Source: Luzula sylvatica (taxonomy: Eukaryota; Streptophyta; Magnoliopsida; Poales; Juncaceae). Taken from it: a stretch of DNA of 64,000 bases. The DNA lies in contig OX326960.1 in the NCBI GenBank assembly GCA_946800325.1, forward strand, positions 20,788,393-20,852,392. Reading direction: 5' to 3'. Within the stretch, counting starts at the first letter, position 1. Each line of letters starts with the position of its first letter. The notes under the pieces were generated by a model. The model did not search any database. It saw only the letters and a list, made by a program, of their open reading frames with translations, and was not told the DNA's origin. Both the position numbers and the translations under genes were made by a program. Below are positions 51,401 through 63,900 of this stretch, piece after piece.

Positions 51401-52855
51401 TAGATCATTTGTATCGTATCTTTTAGTACATAACTTTTCACCAAATTTCACAAACACTAAGAAAGTTTGTTTTTCGATTCAAAACAAGATTTTAACGCTT
51501 CGAGGAGTTCAAATAACGTGTTTTTAGATCATTTGTATCGTATCTTTTACTACATAAATTTTCACCAAATTTCACAAACACTATGAAAGTATGTTTTTCG
51601 ATTCAAAACAAGATTTTAACGCTTTCGGGAGTTCAAATAACGTGTTTCTAGATCATTTGTATCGTATCTTTTAGTACATAACTTTTCACCAAATTTCACA
51701 AACACTAAGAAAGTATGTTTTTCTATTCAAAACAAGATTTTAACGCTTTGAGGAGTTCAAATAACGTGTTTCTAGATCATTTGTATCGTATCTTTTAGTA
51801 CATAACTTTTCACCAAATTTCACAAACACTAAGAAAGTTTGTTTTTCGATTCAAAACAAGATCTTAACGCTTTGAGGAGTTCAAATAACATGTTTTTAGA
51901 TCATTTGTATCGTATCTTTTAGTACATAACTTTTCACCAAATTTCACAAACACTAAGAAAGTTTGTTTTTCGATTCAAAACAAGATTTTAACGCTTTGAG
52001 GAGTTCAAATAACATGTTTTTAGATCATTTGTATCGTACCTTTTAGTACATAACTTTTCACCCAATTTCACAAACACTAAGAAAGTTTGTTTTTCGATTC
52101 AAAACAAGATTTTAATGCTTTGAGGAGTTCAAATAACGTGTTTCTAGATCATTTGTATCGTATCTTTTACTACATAACTTTTTACCAAATTTCACAAACA
52201 CTAAGAAAGGTTGTTTTTCGATTCAAAACAAGATTTTAACGCTCTGAGGAGTTCAAATAACATGTTTTTAGATCATTTGTATCGTATATTTTTGTACATA
52301 ACTTTTCACCAAATTTCACAAAAACCAAGAAAGGTTGTTTTTCGATTCAAAACAAAATTTTAACGCTTTGGGGAGTTCAAATAACGTGTTTCTATATCAT
52401 TTGTATCGTATCTTTTAGTACTTAACTTTTCACAAAATTTTACAAACACTAAGAAAGTTTGTTTTTCGATTCAAAACAAGATTTTAATGCATTGAGGAGT
52501 TCAAATAGTGTGTTTCTAGATCATTTGTATCGTATCTTTTACTACATAACTTTTCACCAAATTTCACAAACACTAAGAAAGTTTGTTTTTCGATTCAAAA
52601 CAAAGTTTCAACGCTTTGAGGAGTTCAAATGACGTGTTTTTAGATCATTTGTATGGTATCTTTTACTAAATAAGTTTTCACCAAATTTCACAAACACTAA
52701 TAAAGTTTGTTTTTCGATTTCAAAACCACATTTTAACGCTTTGAGGAGTTCAAATAACGTGTTTTTAGATCATTTGTATCGTATCTTTTAGTACATAACT
52801 TTTCACCAAATTTCACAAACACTAAGAAAGTTTGTTTTTCGATTCAAAACAAGAT
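48490..52855. repeat. 4.36-kb recurrent block, copy 2
   Basis: This matches 40,670-45,040 at +7,815 bp and 56,555-60,910 at +8,065 bp. At the left edge an ACATG/AGTAC unit is joined directly to the AAAGTTTCAACG unit, unlike its counterparts, where AATGTG precedes it. Private changes include AACGAATTTCTATATC near 50,896, CACCCAAGTTC near 49,575 and GAGGAGGTGAAAT near 50,135. Confidence 0.8.
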
Positions 52856-53345
52856 CTTAACGCTTTGAGGAGTTCAAATAACATGTTTTTAGATCATTTG
52901 TATCGTATCTTTTAGTACATAACTTTTCACCAAATTTCACAAACACTAAGAAAGTTTGTTTTTCGATTCAAAACAAGATTTTAACGCTTTGAGGAGTTCA
53001 AATAACATGTTTTTAGATCATTTGTATCGTACCTTTTAGTACATAACTTTTCACCCAATTTCACAAACACTAAGAAAGTTTGTTTTTCGATTCAAAACAA
53101 GATTTTAATGCTTTGAGGAGTTCAAATAACGTGTTTCTAGATCATTTGTATCGTATCTTTTACTACATAACTTTTTACCAAATTTCACAAACACTAAGAA
53201 AGGTTGTTTTTCGATTCAAAACAAGATTTTAACGCTCTGAGGAGTTCAAATAACATGTTTTTAGATCATTTGTATCGTATCTTTTTGTACATAACTTTTC
53301 ACCAAATTTCACAAAAACCAAGAAAGGTTGTTTTTCGATTCAAAA
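51861..53345. repeat. 992-bp tandem duplication (8-mer), partial second copy
   Basis: GATCTTAACG near 51,861 recurs near 52,853, exactly eight monomers later. It is followed by the same ACATG, CGTACC/CCCAA, TTTTTACC/GGTTG and TTTTTGTAC units. The match stops near 53,345, where GATTTTAACG/GAGGAG replaces AATTTTAACG/GGGGAG. The second copy is thus about half length and its start marks the end of the 4.36-kb block. Confidence 0.75.
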
Positions 53346-53363
53346 CAAGATTTTAACGCTTTG

Positions 53364-54460
53364 AGGAGTTCAAATAACGTGTTTTTAGATCATTTGTATC
53401 GTATCTTTTACTACATAACTTTTCACCAAATTTCACAAACACTATGAAAGTTTGTTTTTCAATTCAAAACAAGATTTTAGCGCTTTGAGGAGTTCAAATA
53501 ACGTGTTTCTAGATCATTTGTATCGTATCTTTTAGTACATAACTTTTCACACAATTTCACAAACACTAAGAAAGATTGTTTTTCGATTCAAAACAAGATT
53601 TTAACGCTTTGAGGAGTTCAAATAACGTGTTTCTAGATCATTTGTATCGTATCTTTTAGTACATAACTTTTCACCAAATTTCACAAACACTAAGAAAGTT
53701 TGTTTTTCGATTCAAAACAAGATTTTAACGCTTTGAGGAGTTCAAATAACGTGTTTCTAGATCATTTGTATCGTATATTGTAGTACATAACTTTTCACCA
53801 AATTTCACAAACACTAAGAAAGTTTGTTTTTCGATTCAAAACAAGATTTTAACGCTTTGAGGAGTTCAAATAACGTGTTTTTAGATCATTTGTATCGTAT
53901 CTTTTACTACATAACTTTTCACCAAATTTCACAAACACTATGAAAGTTTGTTTTTCAATTCAAAACAAGATTTTAGCGCTTTGAGGAGTTCAAATAACGT
54001 GTTTCTAGATCATTTGTATCGTATCTTTTAGTACATAACTTTTCACACAATTTCACAAACACTAAGAAAGATTGTTTTTCGATTCAAAACAAGATTTTAA
54101 CGCTTTGAGGAGTTCAAATAACGTGTTTTTAGATCATTTGTATCGTATCTTTTAGTACATAACTTTTCACCAAATTTCACAAACACTAAGAAAGTTTGTT
54201 TTTCGATTCAAAACAAGATTTTAACGCTTTGAGGAGTTCAAATAACGTGTTTTTAGATCATTTGTATCGTATCTTTTACTACATAACTTTTCACCAAATT
54301 TCACAAACACTATGAAACTTCGTTTTTCAATTCAAAACAAGATTTTAGCGCTTTGAGGAGTTCAAATAACGTGTTTCTAGATCATTTGTATCGTATCTTT
54401 TAGTACATAACTTTTCACAAAATTTCACAAACACTAAGAAAGATTGTTTTTCGATTCAAA
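53364..54460. repeat. 496-bp local amplification (4-mer)
   Basis: The order is a CGTGTTTTTAG/ACTAC/ACTATG unit ending in CAATTC, then CACACAATTT/AAGATTG, then two further CGTG units. It begins at about 53,364 and repeats at about 53,860 (landmarks 53,381 and 53,877, 496 bp apart). A third ACTATG unit, with AAACTTCG, follows near 54,240. One unit has the private form TATATTGTAG near 53,774. A similar cluster lies at 46,430-47,140. Confidence 0.7.
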
Positions 54461-56554
54461 ACAAGATTTTAACGCTTTGAGGAGTTCAAATAACGTGTTT
54501 CTAGATCATTTGTATCGTATCTTTTACTACATAACTTTTCACCAAATTTCACAAACACTAAGAAAGTTTGTTTTTCGATTCAAAACAAACTTTCAACGCT
54601 TTGAGGAGTTCAAATGACGTGTTTTTAGATCATTTGTATCGTATATTTTACTACATAAGTTTTCACCAAATTTCACAAAAACTATGAAAGATGTTTTTCG
54701 ATTTCAAAACCACATTTTAACGCTTTGAGGAGTTCAAATAACATGTTTTTAGATCATTTGTATCGTATCTTTTTGTACATAACTTTTCACCAAATTTCAC
54801 AAAAACCAAGAAAGGTTGTTTTTCGATTCAAAACAAAATTTTAACGCTTTGGGGAGTTCAAATAACGTGTTTCTAGATCATTTGTATCGTATCTTTTAGT
54901 ACATAACTATTCACAAAATTTTACAAACACTAAGAAAGTTTGTTTTGCGATTCAAAACAAGATTTTAACGCTTTGAGGAGTTCAAATAATGTGTTTCTAG
55001 ATCATTTGTATCGTATCTTTTACTACATAACTTTTCACCAAATTTCACAAACACTAAGAAAGTTTGTTTTTCGATTCAAAACAAAGTGTCAACGCTTTGA
55101 GGAGTTCAAATAACGTGTTTTTAGATCATTTGTATGGTATCTTTTACTACATAAGTTTTCACCAAATTTCACAAACACTAAGAAAGTTTGTTTTTCGATT
55201 TCAAAACCACATTTTAACGCTTTGAGGAGTTCAGTTAACGTGTTTTTATATCATTTGTATCGTATCTTTTAGTACATAACTTTTCACCAAATTTCACAAA
55301 CACTAAGAAAGTTTGTTTTTCGATTCAAAACAAAATTTTAACACTTTGAGGAGTTCAAATAACGTGTTTTTAGATCATTTGTATCGTATCTTTTAGTACA
55401 TAACTTTTCCCCAAATTTCACAAACACTAAGAAAGTTTGTTTTTCGATTCAAAACAAGATTTTAACGCTTCGAGGAGTTCAAATAACGTGTTTTTAGATC
55501 ATTTGTATCGTATCTTTTACTACATAAATTTTCACCAAATTTCACAAACACTATGAAAGTATGTTTTTCGATTCAAAACAAGATTTTAACGCTTTCGGGA
55601 GTTCAAATAACGTGTTTCTAGATCATTTGTATCGTATCTTTTAGTACATAACTTTTCACCAAATTTCACAAACACTAAGAAAGTTTGTTTTTCGTTTCAA
55701 AACAAGATTTTAACGCTTTCAGGAGTTCAAATAACGTGTTTCTAGATCATTTGTATCGTATCTTTTAGTACATAACTTTTCACCAAATTTCACAAACACT
55801 AAGAAAGTTTGTTTTTCGATTCAAAACAAGATCTTAACGCTTTGAGGAGTTCAAATAACATGTTTTTAGATCATTTGTATCGTATCTTTTAGTACATAAC
55901 TTTTCACCAAATTTCACAAACACTAAGAAAGTTTGTTTTTCGATTCAAAACAAGATTTTAACGCTTTGAGGAGTTCAAATAACATGTTTTTAGATCATTT
56001 GTATCGTACCTTTTAGTACATAACTTTTCGCCCAATTTCACAAACACTAAGAAAGTTTGTTTTTCGATTCAAAACAAGATTTTAATGCTTTGAGGAGTAC
56101 AAATAACGTGTTTCTAGATCATTTGTATCGTATCTTTTACTACATAACTTTTTACCAAATTTCACAAACACTAAGAAAGGTTGTTTTTCGATTCAAAACA
56201 AGATTTTAACGCTCTGAGGAGTTCAATTAACATGTTTTTAGATCATTTGTATCGTATCTTTTTGTACATAACTTTTCACCAAATTTCACAAAAACCAAGA
56301 AAGGTTGTTTTTCGATTCAAAACAAAATTTTAACGCTTTGGGGAGTTCAAATAACGTGTTTCTATATCATTTGTATCGTATCTTTTAGTACATAACTTTT
56401 CACAAAATTTTACAAACACTAAGAAAGTTTGTTTTTCGATTCAAAACAAGATTTTAACGCATTGAGGAGTTCAAATAATGTGTTTCTAGATCATTTGTAT
56501 CGTATCTTTTACTACATAACTTTTCACCAAATTTCACAAACACTAAGAAAGTTT

Positions 56555-59500
56555 GTTTTTCGATTCAAAACAAAGTTTCAACGCTTTGAGGAGTTCAAAT
56601 GACGTGTTTTTAGATCATTTGTATGGTATCTTTTACTACATAACTTTTCACCAAATTTCACAAACACTAATAAAGTTTGTTTTTCGATTTCAAAACCACA
56701 TTTTAACGCTTTGAGGAGTTCAAATAACGTGTTTTTAGATCATTTGTATCGTATCTTTTAGTACATAACTTTTCACCAAATTTCACAAACACTAAGAAAG
56801 TTTGTTTTTCGATTCAAAACAAGATTTTAACGCTTTGAGGAGTTCAAATAACGTGTTTTTAAATCATTTGTATCGTATCTTTTACTACATAACTTTTCAC
56901 CAAATTTCACAAACACTATGAAAGTTTGTTTTTCAATTCAAAACAAGATTTTAGCGCTTTGAGGAGTTCAAATAACGTGTTTCTAGATCATTTGTATCGT
57001 ATCTTTTAGTACATAACTTTTCACACAATTTCACAAACACTAAGAAAGATTGTTTTTCGATTCAAAACAAGATTTTAACGCTTTGAGGAGTTCAAATAAC
57101 GTGTTTCTAGATCATTTGTATCGTATCTTTTAGTACATAACTTTTCACCAAATTTCACAAACACTAAGAAAGTTTGTTTTTCGATTCAAAACAAGATTTT
57201 AACGCTTTGAGGAGTTCAAATAACGTGTTTCTAGATCATTTGTATCGTATCTTTTAGTACATAACTTTTCACCAAATTTCACAAACACTAAGAAAGTTTG
57301 TTTTTCGATTCAAAACTTGATCTTAACGCTTTGGGGAGTTAAAATAACATGTTTTTAGATCATTTGTATCGTATCTTTTAGTACATAACTTTTCACCAAA
57401 TTTCACAACCACTAAGAAAGTTTGTTTTTCGATTCAAAACAAGATTTTAACGCTTTGAGGAGTTCAAATAACATGTTTTTAGATCATTTGTATCGTACCT
57501 TTTAGTACATAACTTTTCACCCAATTTCACAAACACTAAGAAACTTTGTTTTTCGATTCAAAACATGATTTTAACGCTTTGAGGAGTTCAAATAACTTGT
57601 TTTTAGATCATTTGTATCGTATCTTTTAGTACATAACTTTTCACCCAATTTCACAAACACTAAGAAAGTTTGTTTTTCGATTCAAAACAAGATTTTAATG
57701 CTTTGAGGAGTTCAAATAACCTGTTTTTAGATCATTTGTATCGTATCTTTTAGTACATAACTTTTCACCAAATTTCACAAATACCAAGAAAGTTTGTTTT
57801 TCGATTCAAAACAAGATTTTAACGCTTTGAGGAGTTCAAATAACGTGTTTCTAGATCATTTGTATCGTATCTTTTACTACATAACTTTTCACCAAATTTC
57901 ACAAACACTAAGGAAGTTTGTTTTTCGATTCAAAACAAGATTTTAACGCTTTGAGGAGTTCAAATAACGTGTTTTTAGATCATTTGTATCGTATCTTTTA
58001 CTACATAACTTTTCACCAAATTTCACAAACACTAAGAAAGTTTGTTTTTCTAATCAAAACAAGATTTTAACGCTTTGAGGAGTTCAAATAACGTGTTTTT
58101 AGATCATTTGTATCGTATCTTTTACTACATAACTTTTCAACAAATTTCACAAACACTAAGAAAGTTTGTTTTTCGATTCAAAACAAGATTTGAACGTTTT
58201 GAGGAGTTGAAATAACGCGTTTTTAGATCATTTGTATCGTATCTTTTACTACATAACTTTTCACCAAATTTCACAAACACTAAGAAAGTTTGTTTTTCGA
58301 TTCAAAACAAACTTTCAACGCTTTGAGGAGTTCAAATGTTGTGTTGTTAGATCATTTGTATCGTATCTTTTACTACATAAGTTTTCACCAAATTTCACAA
58401 ACACTAAGAAAGTTTGTTTTTCGATTTCAAAACCACATTTTAACGCTTTGAGGAGTTCAAATAACGTGTTTATAGATCATTTGTATCGTATCTTTAAGTA
58501 CATAACTTTTCACCAAATTTCACACGCACTAAGAAAGTTTGTTTTTCGATTCAAAACAAGATTTTAACGCTTTGAGGAGTTCAAATAACGTGTTTCTAGA
58601 TCATTTGTATCGTATCTTTTACTACATAAATTTTCACCAAATTTCACAAACACTATGAAAGTTTGTTTTTCGATTCAAAACAACATTTTAACGCTTTCGG
58701 GAGTTCAAATAACGTGTTTCTTGATCATTTGAATCGTATCTTTTAGTTCATAACTTTTCACAAAATTTCACAAACACTAAGAAAGTTTGTTTTTTGATTC
58801 AAAACAAGATTTTAACGCTTTGAGGAGTTCAAATAACGTGTTTCTATATCATTTGTATCGTATCTTTTACTACATAACTTTTCACCAAATTTCACAAACA
58901 CTAAGAAAGTTTGTTTTCCGATTCAAAACAAGATTTTAACGCTTTGAGGAGTTCAAATAACGTGTTTCTATATCATTTGTATCGTATCTTTTACTACATA
59001 ACTTTTCAACAAATTTCACAAACACTAAGAAAGTTTGTTTTTCGATTCAAAACAAGATTTTAACGCTTTGAGGAGTTCAAATAATGTGTTTCTAGATCAT
59101 TTGTATCGTATCTCTTACTACATAACTTTTCACCAAATTTCACAAACACTAAGAAAGTTTGTTTTTCGATTCAAAACAAAGTGTCAACGCTTTGAGGAGT
59201 TCAAATAACGTGTTTTTAGATCATTTGTATGGTATCTTTTACTACATAAGTTTTCACCAAATTTCACAAACACTAAGAAAGTTTGTTTTTCGATTTCAAA
59301 ACCACATTTTAACGCTTTGAGGAGTTCAGTTAACGTGTTTTTATATCATTTGTATCGTATCTTTTAGTACATAACTTTTCACCTAATTTCACAAACACTA
59401 AGAAAGTTTGTTTTTCGATTCAAAACAAGATTTTAACGCTTTGAGGAGTTCAAATAACGTGTTTTTAGATCATTTGTATCGTATCTTTTAGTACATAACT

Positions 59501-60910
59501 TTTCACCAAATTTCACAAACACTAAGAAAGTTTGTTTTTCGATTCAAAACAAGATTTTAACGCTTCGAGGAGTTCAAATAACGTGTTTTTAGATCATTTG
59601 TATCGTATCTTTTACTACATAAATTTTCACCAAATTTCACAAACACTATGAAAGTATGTTTTTCGATTCAAAACAAGATTTTAACGCTTTCGGGAGTTCA
59701 AATAACGTGTTTCTAGATCATTTGTATCGTATCTTTTAGTACATAACTTTTCACCAAATTTCACAAACACTAAGAAAGTTTGTTTTTCGATTGAAAACAA
59801 GATTTTAACGCTTTGAGGAGTTCAAATAACGTGTTTCTAGATCATTTGTATCGTATCTTTTAGTACATATCTTTTCACCAAATTTCACAAACACTAAGAA
59901 AGTTTGTTTTTCGATTCAAAACAAGATCTTAACGCTTTGAGGAGTTCAAATAACATGTTTTTAGATCATTTGTATCGTATCTTTTAGTACATAACTTTTC
60001 ACCAAATTTCACAAACACTAAGAAAGTTTGTTTTTCGATTCAAAACAAGATTTTAACGCTTTGAGGAGTTCAAATAACATGTTTTTAGATCATTTGTATC
60101 GTACCTTTTAGTACATAACTTTTCACCCAATTTCACAAACACTAAGAAAGTTTGTTTTTCGATTCAAAACAAGATTTTAATGCTTTGAGGAGTTCAAATA
60201 ACGTGTTTCTAGATCATTTGTATCGTATCTTTTACTACATAACTTTTTACCAAATTTCACAAACACTAAGAAAGGTTGTTTTTCGATTCAAAACAAGATT
60301 TTAACGCTCTGAGGAGTTCAAATAACATGTTTTTAGATCATTTGTATCGTATCTTTTTGTACATAACTTTTCACCAAATTTCACAAAAACCAAGAAAGGT
60401 TGTTTTTCGATTCAAAACAAAATTTTAACGCTTTGGGGAGTTCAAATAACGTGTTTCTATATCATTTGTATCGTATCTTTTAGTACTTAACTTTTCACAA
60501 AATTTTACAAACACTAAGAAAGTTTGTTTTTCGATTCAAAACAAGATTTTAACGCATTGAGGAGTTCAAATAGTGTGTTTCTAGATCATTTGTATCGTAT
60601 CTTTTACTACATAACTTTTCACCAAATTTCACAAACACTAAGAAAGTTTGTTTTTCGATTCAAAACAAAGTTTCAACGCTTTGAGGAGTTCAAATGACGT
60701 GTTTTTAGATCATTTGTATGGTATCTTTTACTAAATAAGTTTTCACCAAATTTCACAAACACTAATAAAGTTTGTTTTTCGATTTCAAAACCACATTTTA
60801 ACGCTTTGAGGAGTTCAAATAACGTGTTTTTAGATCATTTGTATCGTATCTTTTAGTACATAACTTTTCACCAAATTTCACAAACACTAAGAAAGTTTGT
60901 TTTTCGATTC
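56555..60910. repeat. 4.36-kb recurrent block, copy 3
   Basis: This matches copy 2 at exactly 8,065 bp (65 monomers plus 5 bp). Checked landmarks are GGGGAGTTAAAAT (49,271/57,336), CTTGATC (50,655/58,720) and CAGTTAACG (51,264/59,329). Private changes include GTGTTGTTAGATC near 58,343, CACACGCAC near 58,521, GTTTTCCGATTC near 58,914 and CGATTGAAAAC near 59,790. Confidence 0.82.
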
Positions 60911-63900
60911 AAAACAAGATTTTAACGCTTTGAGGAGTTCAAATAACGTGTTTTTAGATCATTTGTATCATATCTTTTACTACATAACTTTTCACCAAAT
61001 TTCACAAACACTATGAAACTTCGTTTTTCAATTCAAAACAAGATTTTAGCGCTTTGAGGAGTTCAAATAACGTGTTTCTAGATCATTTGTATCGTATCTT
61101 TTAGTACATAACTTTTCACAAAATTTCACAAACACTAAGAAAGATTGTTTTTCGATTCAAAACAAGATTTTAACGCTTTGAGGAGTTCAAATAACGTGTT
61201 TCTAGATCATTTGTATCGTATCTTTTACTACATAACTTTTCACCAAATTTCACAAACACTAAGAAAGTTTGTTTTTCGATTCAAAACAAACTTTCAACGC
61301 TTTGAGGAGTTCAAATGACGTGTTTTTAGATCATTTGTATCGTATATTTTACTACATAAGTTTTCACCAAATTTCACAAAAACTATGAAAGATGTTTTTC
61401 GATTTCAAAACCACATTTTAACGCTTTGAGGAGTTCAAATAACATGTTTTTAGATCATTTGTATCGTATCTTTTTGTACATAACTTTTCACCAAATTTCA
61501 CAAAAACCAAGAAAGGTTGTTTTTCGATTCAAAACAAAATTTTAACGCTTTGGGGAGTTCAAATAACGTGTTTCTATATCATTTGTATCGTATCTTTTAG
61601 TACATAACTATTCACAAAATTTTACAAACACTAAGAAAGTTTGTTTTTCGATTCAAAACAAGATTTTAACGCTTTGAGGAGTTCAAATAATGTGTTTCTA
61701 GATCATTTGTATCGTATCTTTTACTACATAACTTTTCACCAAATTTCACAAACACTAAGAAAGTTTGTTTTTCGATTCAAAACAAAGTGTCAACGCTTTG
61801 AGGAGTTCAAATAACGTGTTTTTAGATCATTTGTATGGTATCTTTTACTACATAAGTTTTCACCAAATTTCACAAACACTAAGAAAGTTTGTTTTTCGAT
61901 TTCAAAACCACATTTTAACGCTTTGAGGAGTTCAGTTAACGTGTTTTTATATCATTTGTATCGTATCTTTTAGTACATAACTTTTCACCAAATTTCACAA
62001 ACACTAAGAAAGTTTGTTTTTCGATTCAAAACAAGATTTTAACACTTTGAGGAGTTCAAATAACGTGTTTTTAGATCATTTGTATCGTATCTTTTAGTAC
62101 ATAACTTTTCCCCAAATTTCACAAACACTAAGAAAGTTTGTTTTTCGATTCAAAACAAGATTTTAACGCTTCGAGGAGTTCAAATAACGTGTTTTTAGAT
62201 CATTTGTATCGTATCTTTTACTACATAAATTTTCACCAAATTTCACAAACACTATGAAAGTATGTTTTTCGATTCAAAACAAGATTTTAACGCTTTCGGG
62301 AGTTCAAATAACGTGTTTCTAGATCATTTGTATCGTATCTTTTAGTACATAACTTTTCACCAAATTTCACAAACACTAAGAAAGTTTGTTTTTCGTTTCA
62401 AAACAAGATTTTAACGCTTTCGGGAGTTCAAATAACGTGTTTCTAGATCATTTGTATCGTATCTTTTAGTACATATCTTTTCACCAAATTTCACAAACAC
62501 TAAGAAAGTTTGTTTTTCGATTCAAAACAAGATCTTAACGCTTTGAGGAGTTCAAATAACATGTTTTTAGATCATTTGTATCGTATCTTTTAGTACATAA
62601 CTTTTCACCAAATTTCACAAACACTAAGAAAGTTTGTTTTTCGATTCAAAACAAGATTTTAACGCTTTGAGGAGTTCAAATAACATGTTTTTAGATCATT
62701 TGTATCGTACCTTTTAGTACATAACTTTTCACCCAATTTCACAAACACTAAGAAAGTTTGTTTTTCGATTCAAAACAAGATTTTAATGCTTTGAGGAGTT
62801 CAAATAACGTGTTTCTAGATCATTTGTATCGTATCTTTTACTACATAACTTTTTACCAAATTTCACAAACACTAAGAAAGGTTGTTTTTCGATTCAAAAC
62901 AAGATTTTAACGCTCTGAGGAGTTCAAATAACATGTTTTTAGATCATTTGTATCGTATCTTTTTGTACATAACTTTTCACCAAATTTCACAAAAACCAAG
63001 AAAGGTTGTTTTTCGATTCAAAACAAAATTTTAACGCTTTGGGGAGTTCAAATAACGTGTTTCTATATCATTTGTATCGTATCTTTTAGTACTTAACTTT
63101 TCACAAAATTTTACAAACACTAAGAAAGTTTGTTTTTCGATTCAAAACAAGATTTTAACGCATTGAGGAGTTCAAATAGTGTGTTTCTAGATCATTTGTA
63201 TCGTATCTTTTACTACATAACTTTTCACCAAATTTCACAAACACTAAGAAAGTTTGTTTTTCGATTCAAAACAAAGTTTCAACGCTTTGAGGAGTTCAAA
63301 TGACGTGTTTTTAGATCATTTGTATGGTATCTTTTAATAAATAAGTTTTCACCAAATTTCACAAACACTAATAAAGTTTGTTTTTCGATTTCAAAACCAC
63401 ATTTTAACGCTTTGAGGAGTTCAAATAACGTGTTTTTAGATCATTTGTATCGTATCTTTTAGTACATAACTTTTCACCAAATTTCACAAACACTAAGAAA
63501 GTTTGTTTTTCGATTCAAAACAAGATTTTAACGCTTTGAGGAGTTCAAATAACGTGTTTTTAGATCATTTGTATCGTATCTTTTACTACATAACTTTTCA
63601 CCAAATTTCACAAACACTATGAAACTTCGTTTTTCAATTCAAAACAAGATTTTAACGCTTTGAGGAGTTCAAATAACGTGTTTCTAGATCATTTGTATCG
63701 TATCTTTTAGTACATAACTTTTCACAAAATTTCACAAACACTAAGAAAGATTGTTTTTCGATTCAAAACAAGATTTTAACGCTTTGAGGAGTTCAAATAA
63801 CGTGTTTCTAGATCATTTGTATCGTATCTTTTACTACATAACTTTTCACCAAATTTCACAAACACTAAGAAAGTTTGTTTTTCGATTCAAAACAAACTTT

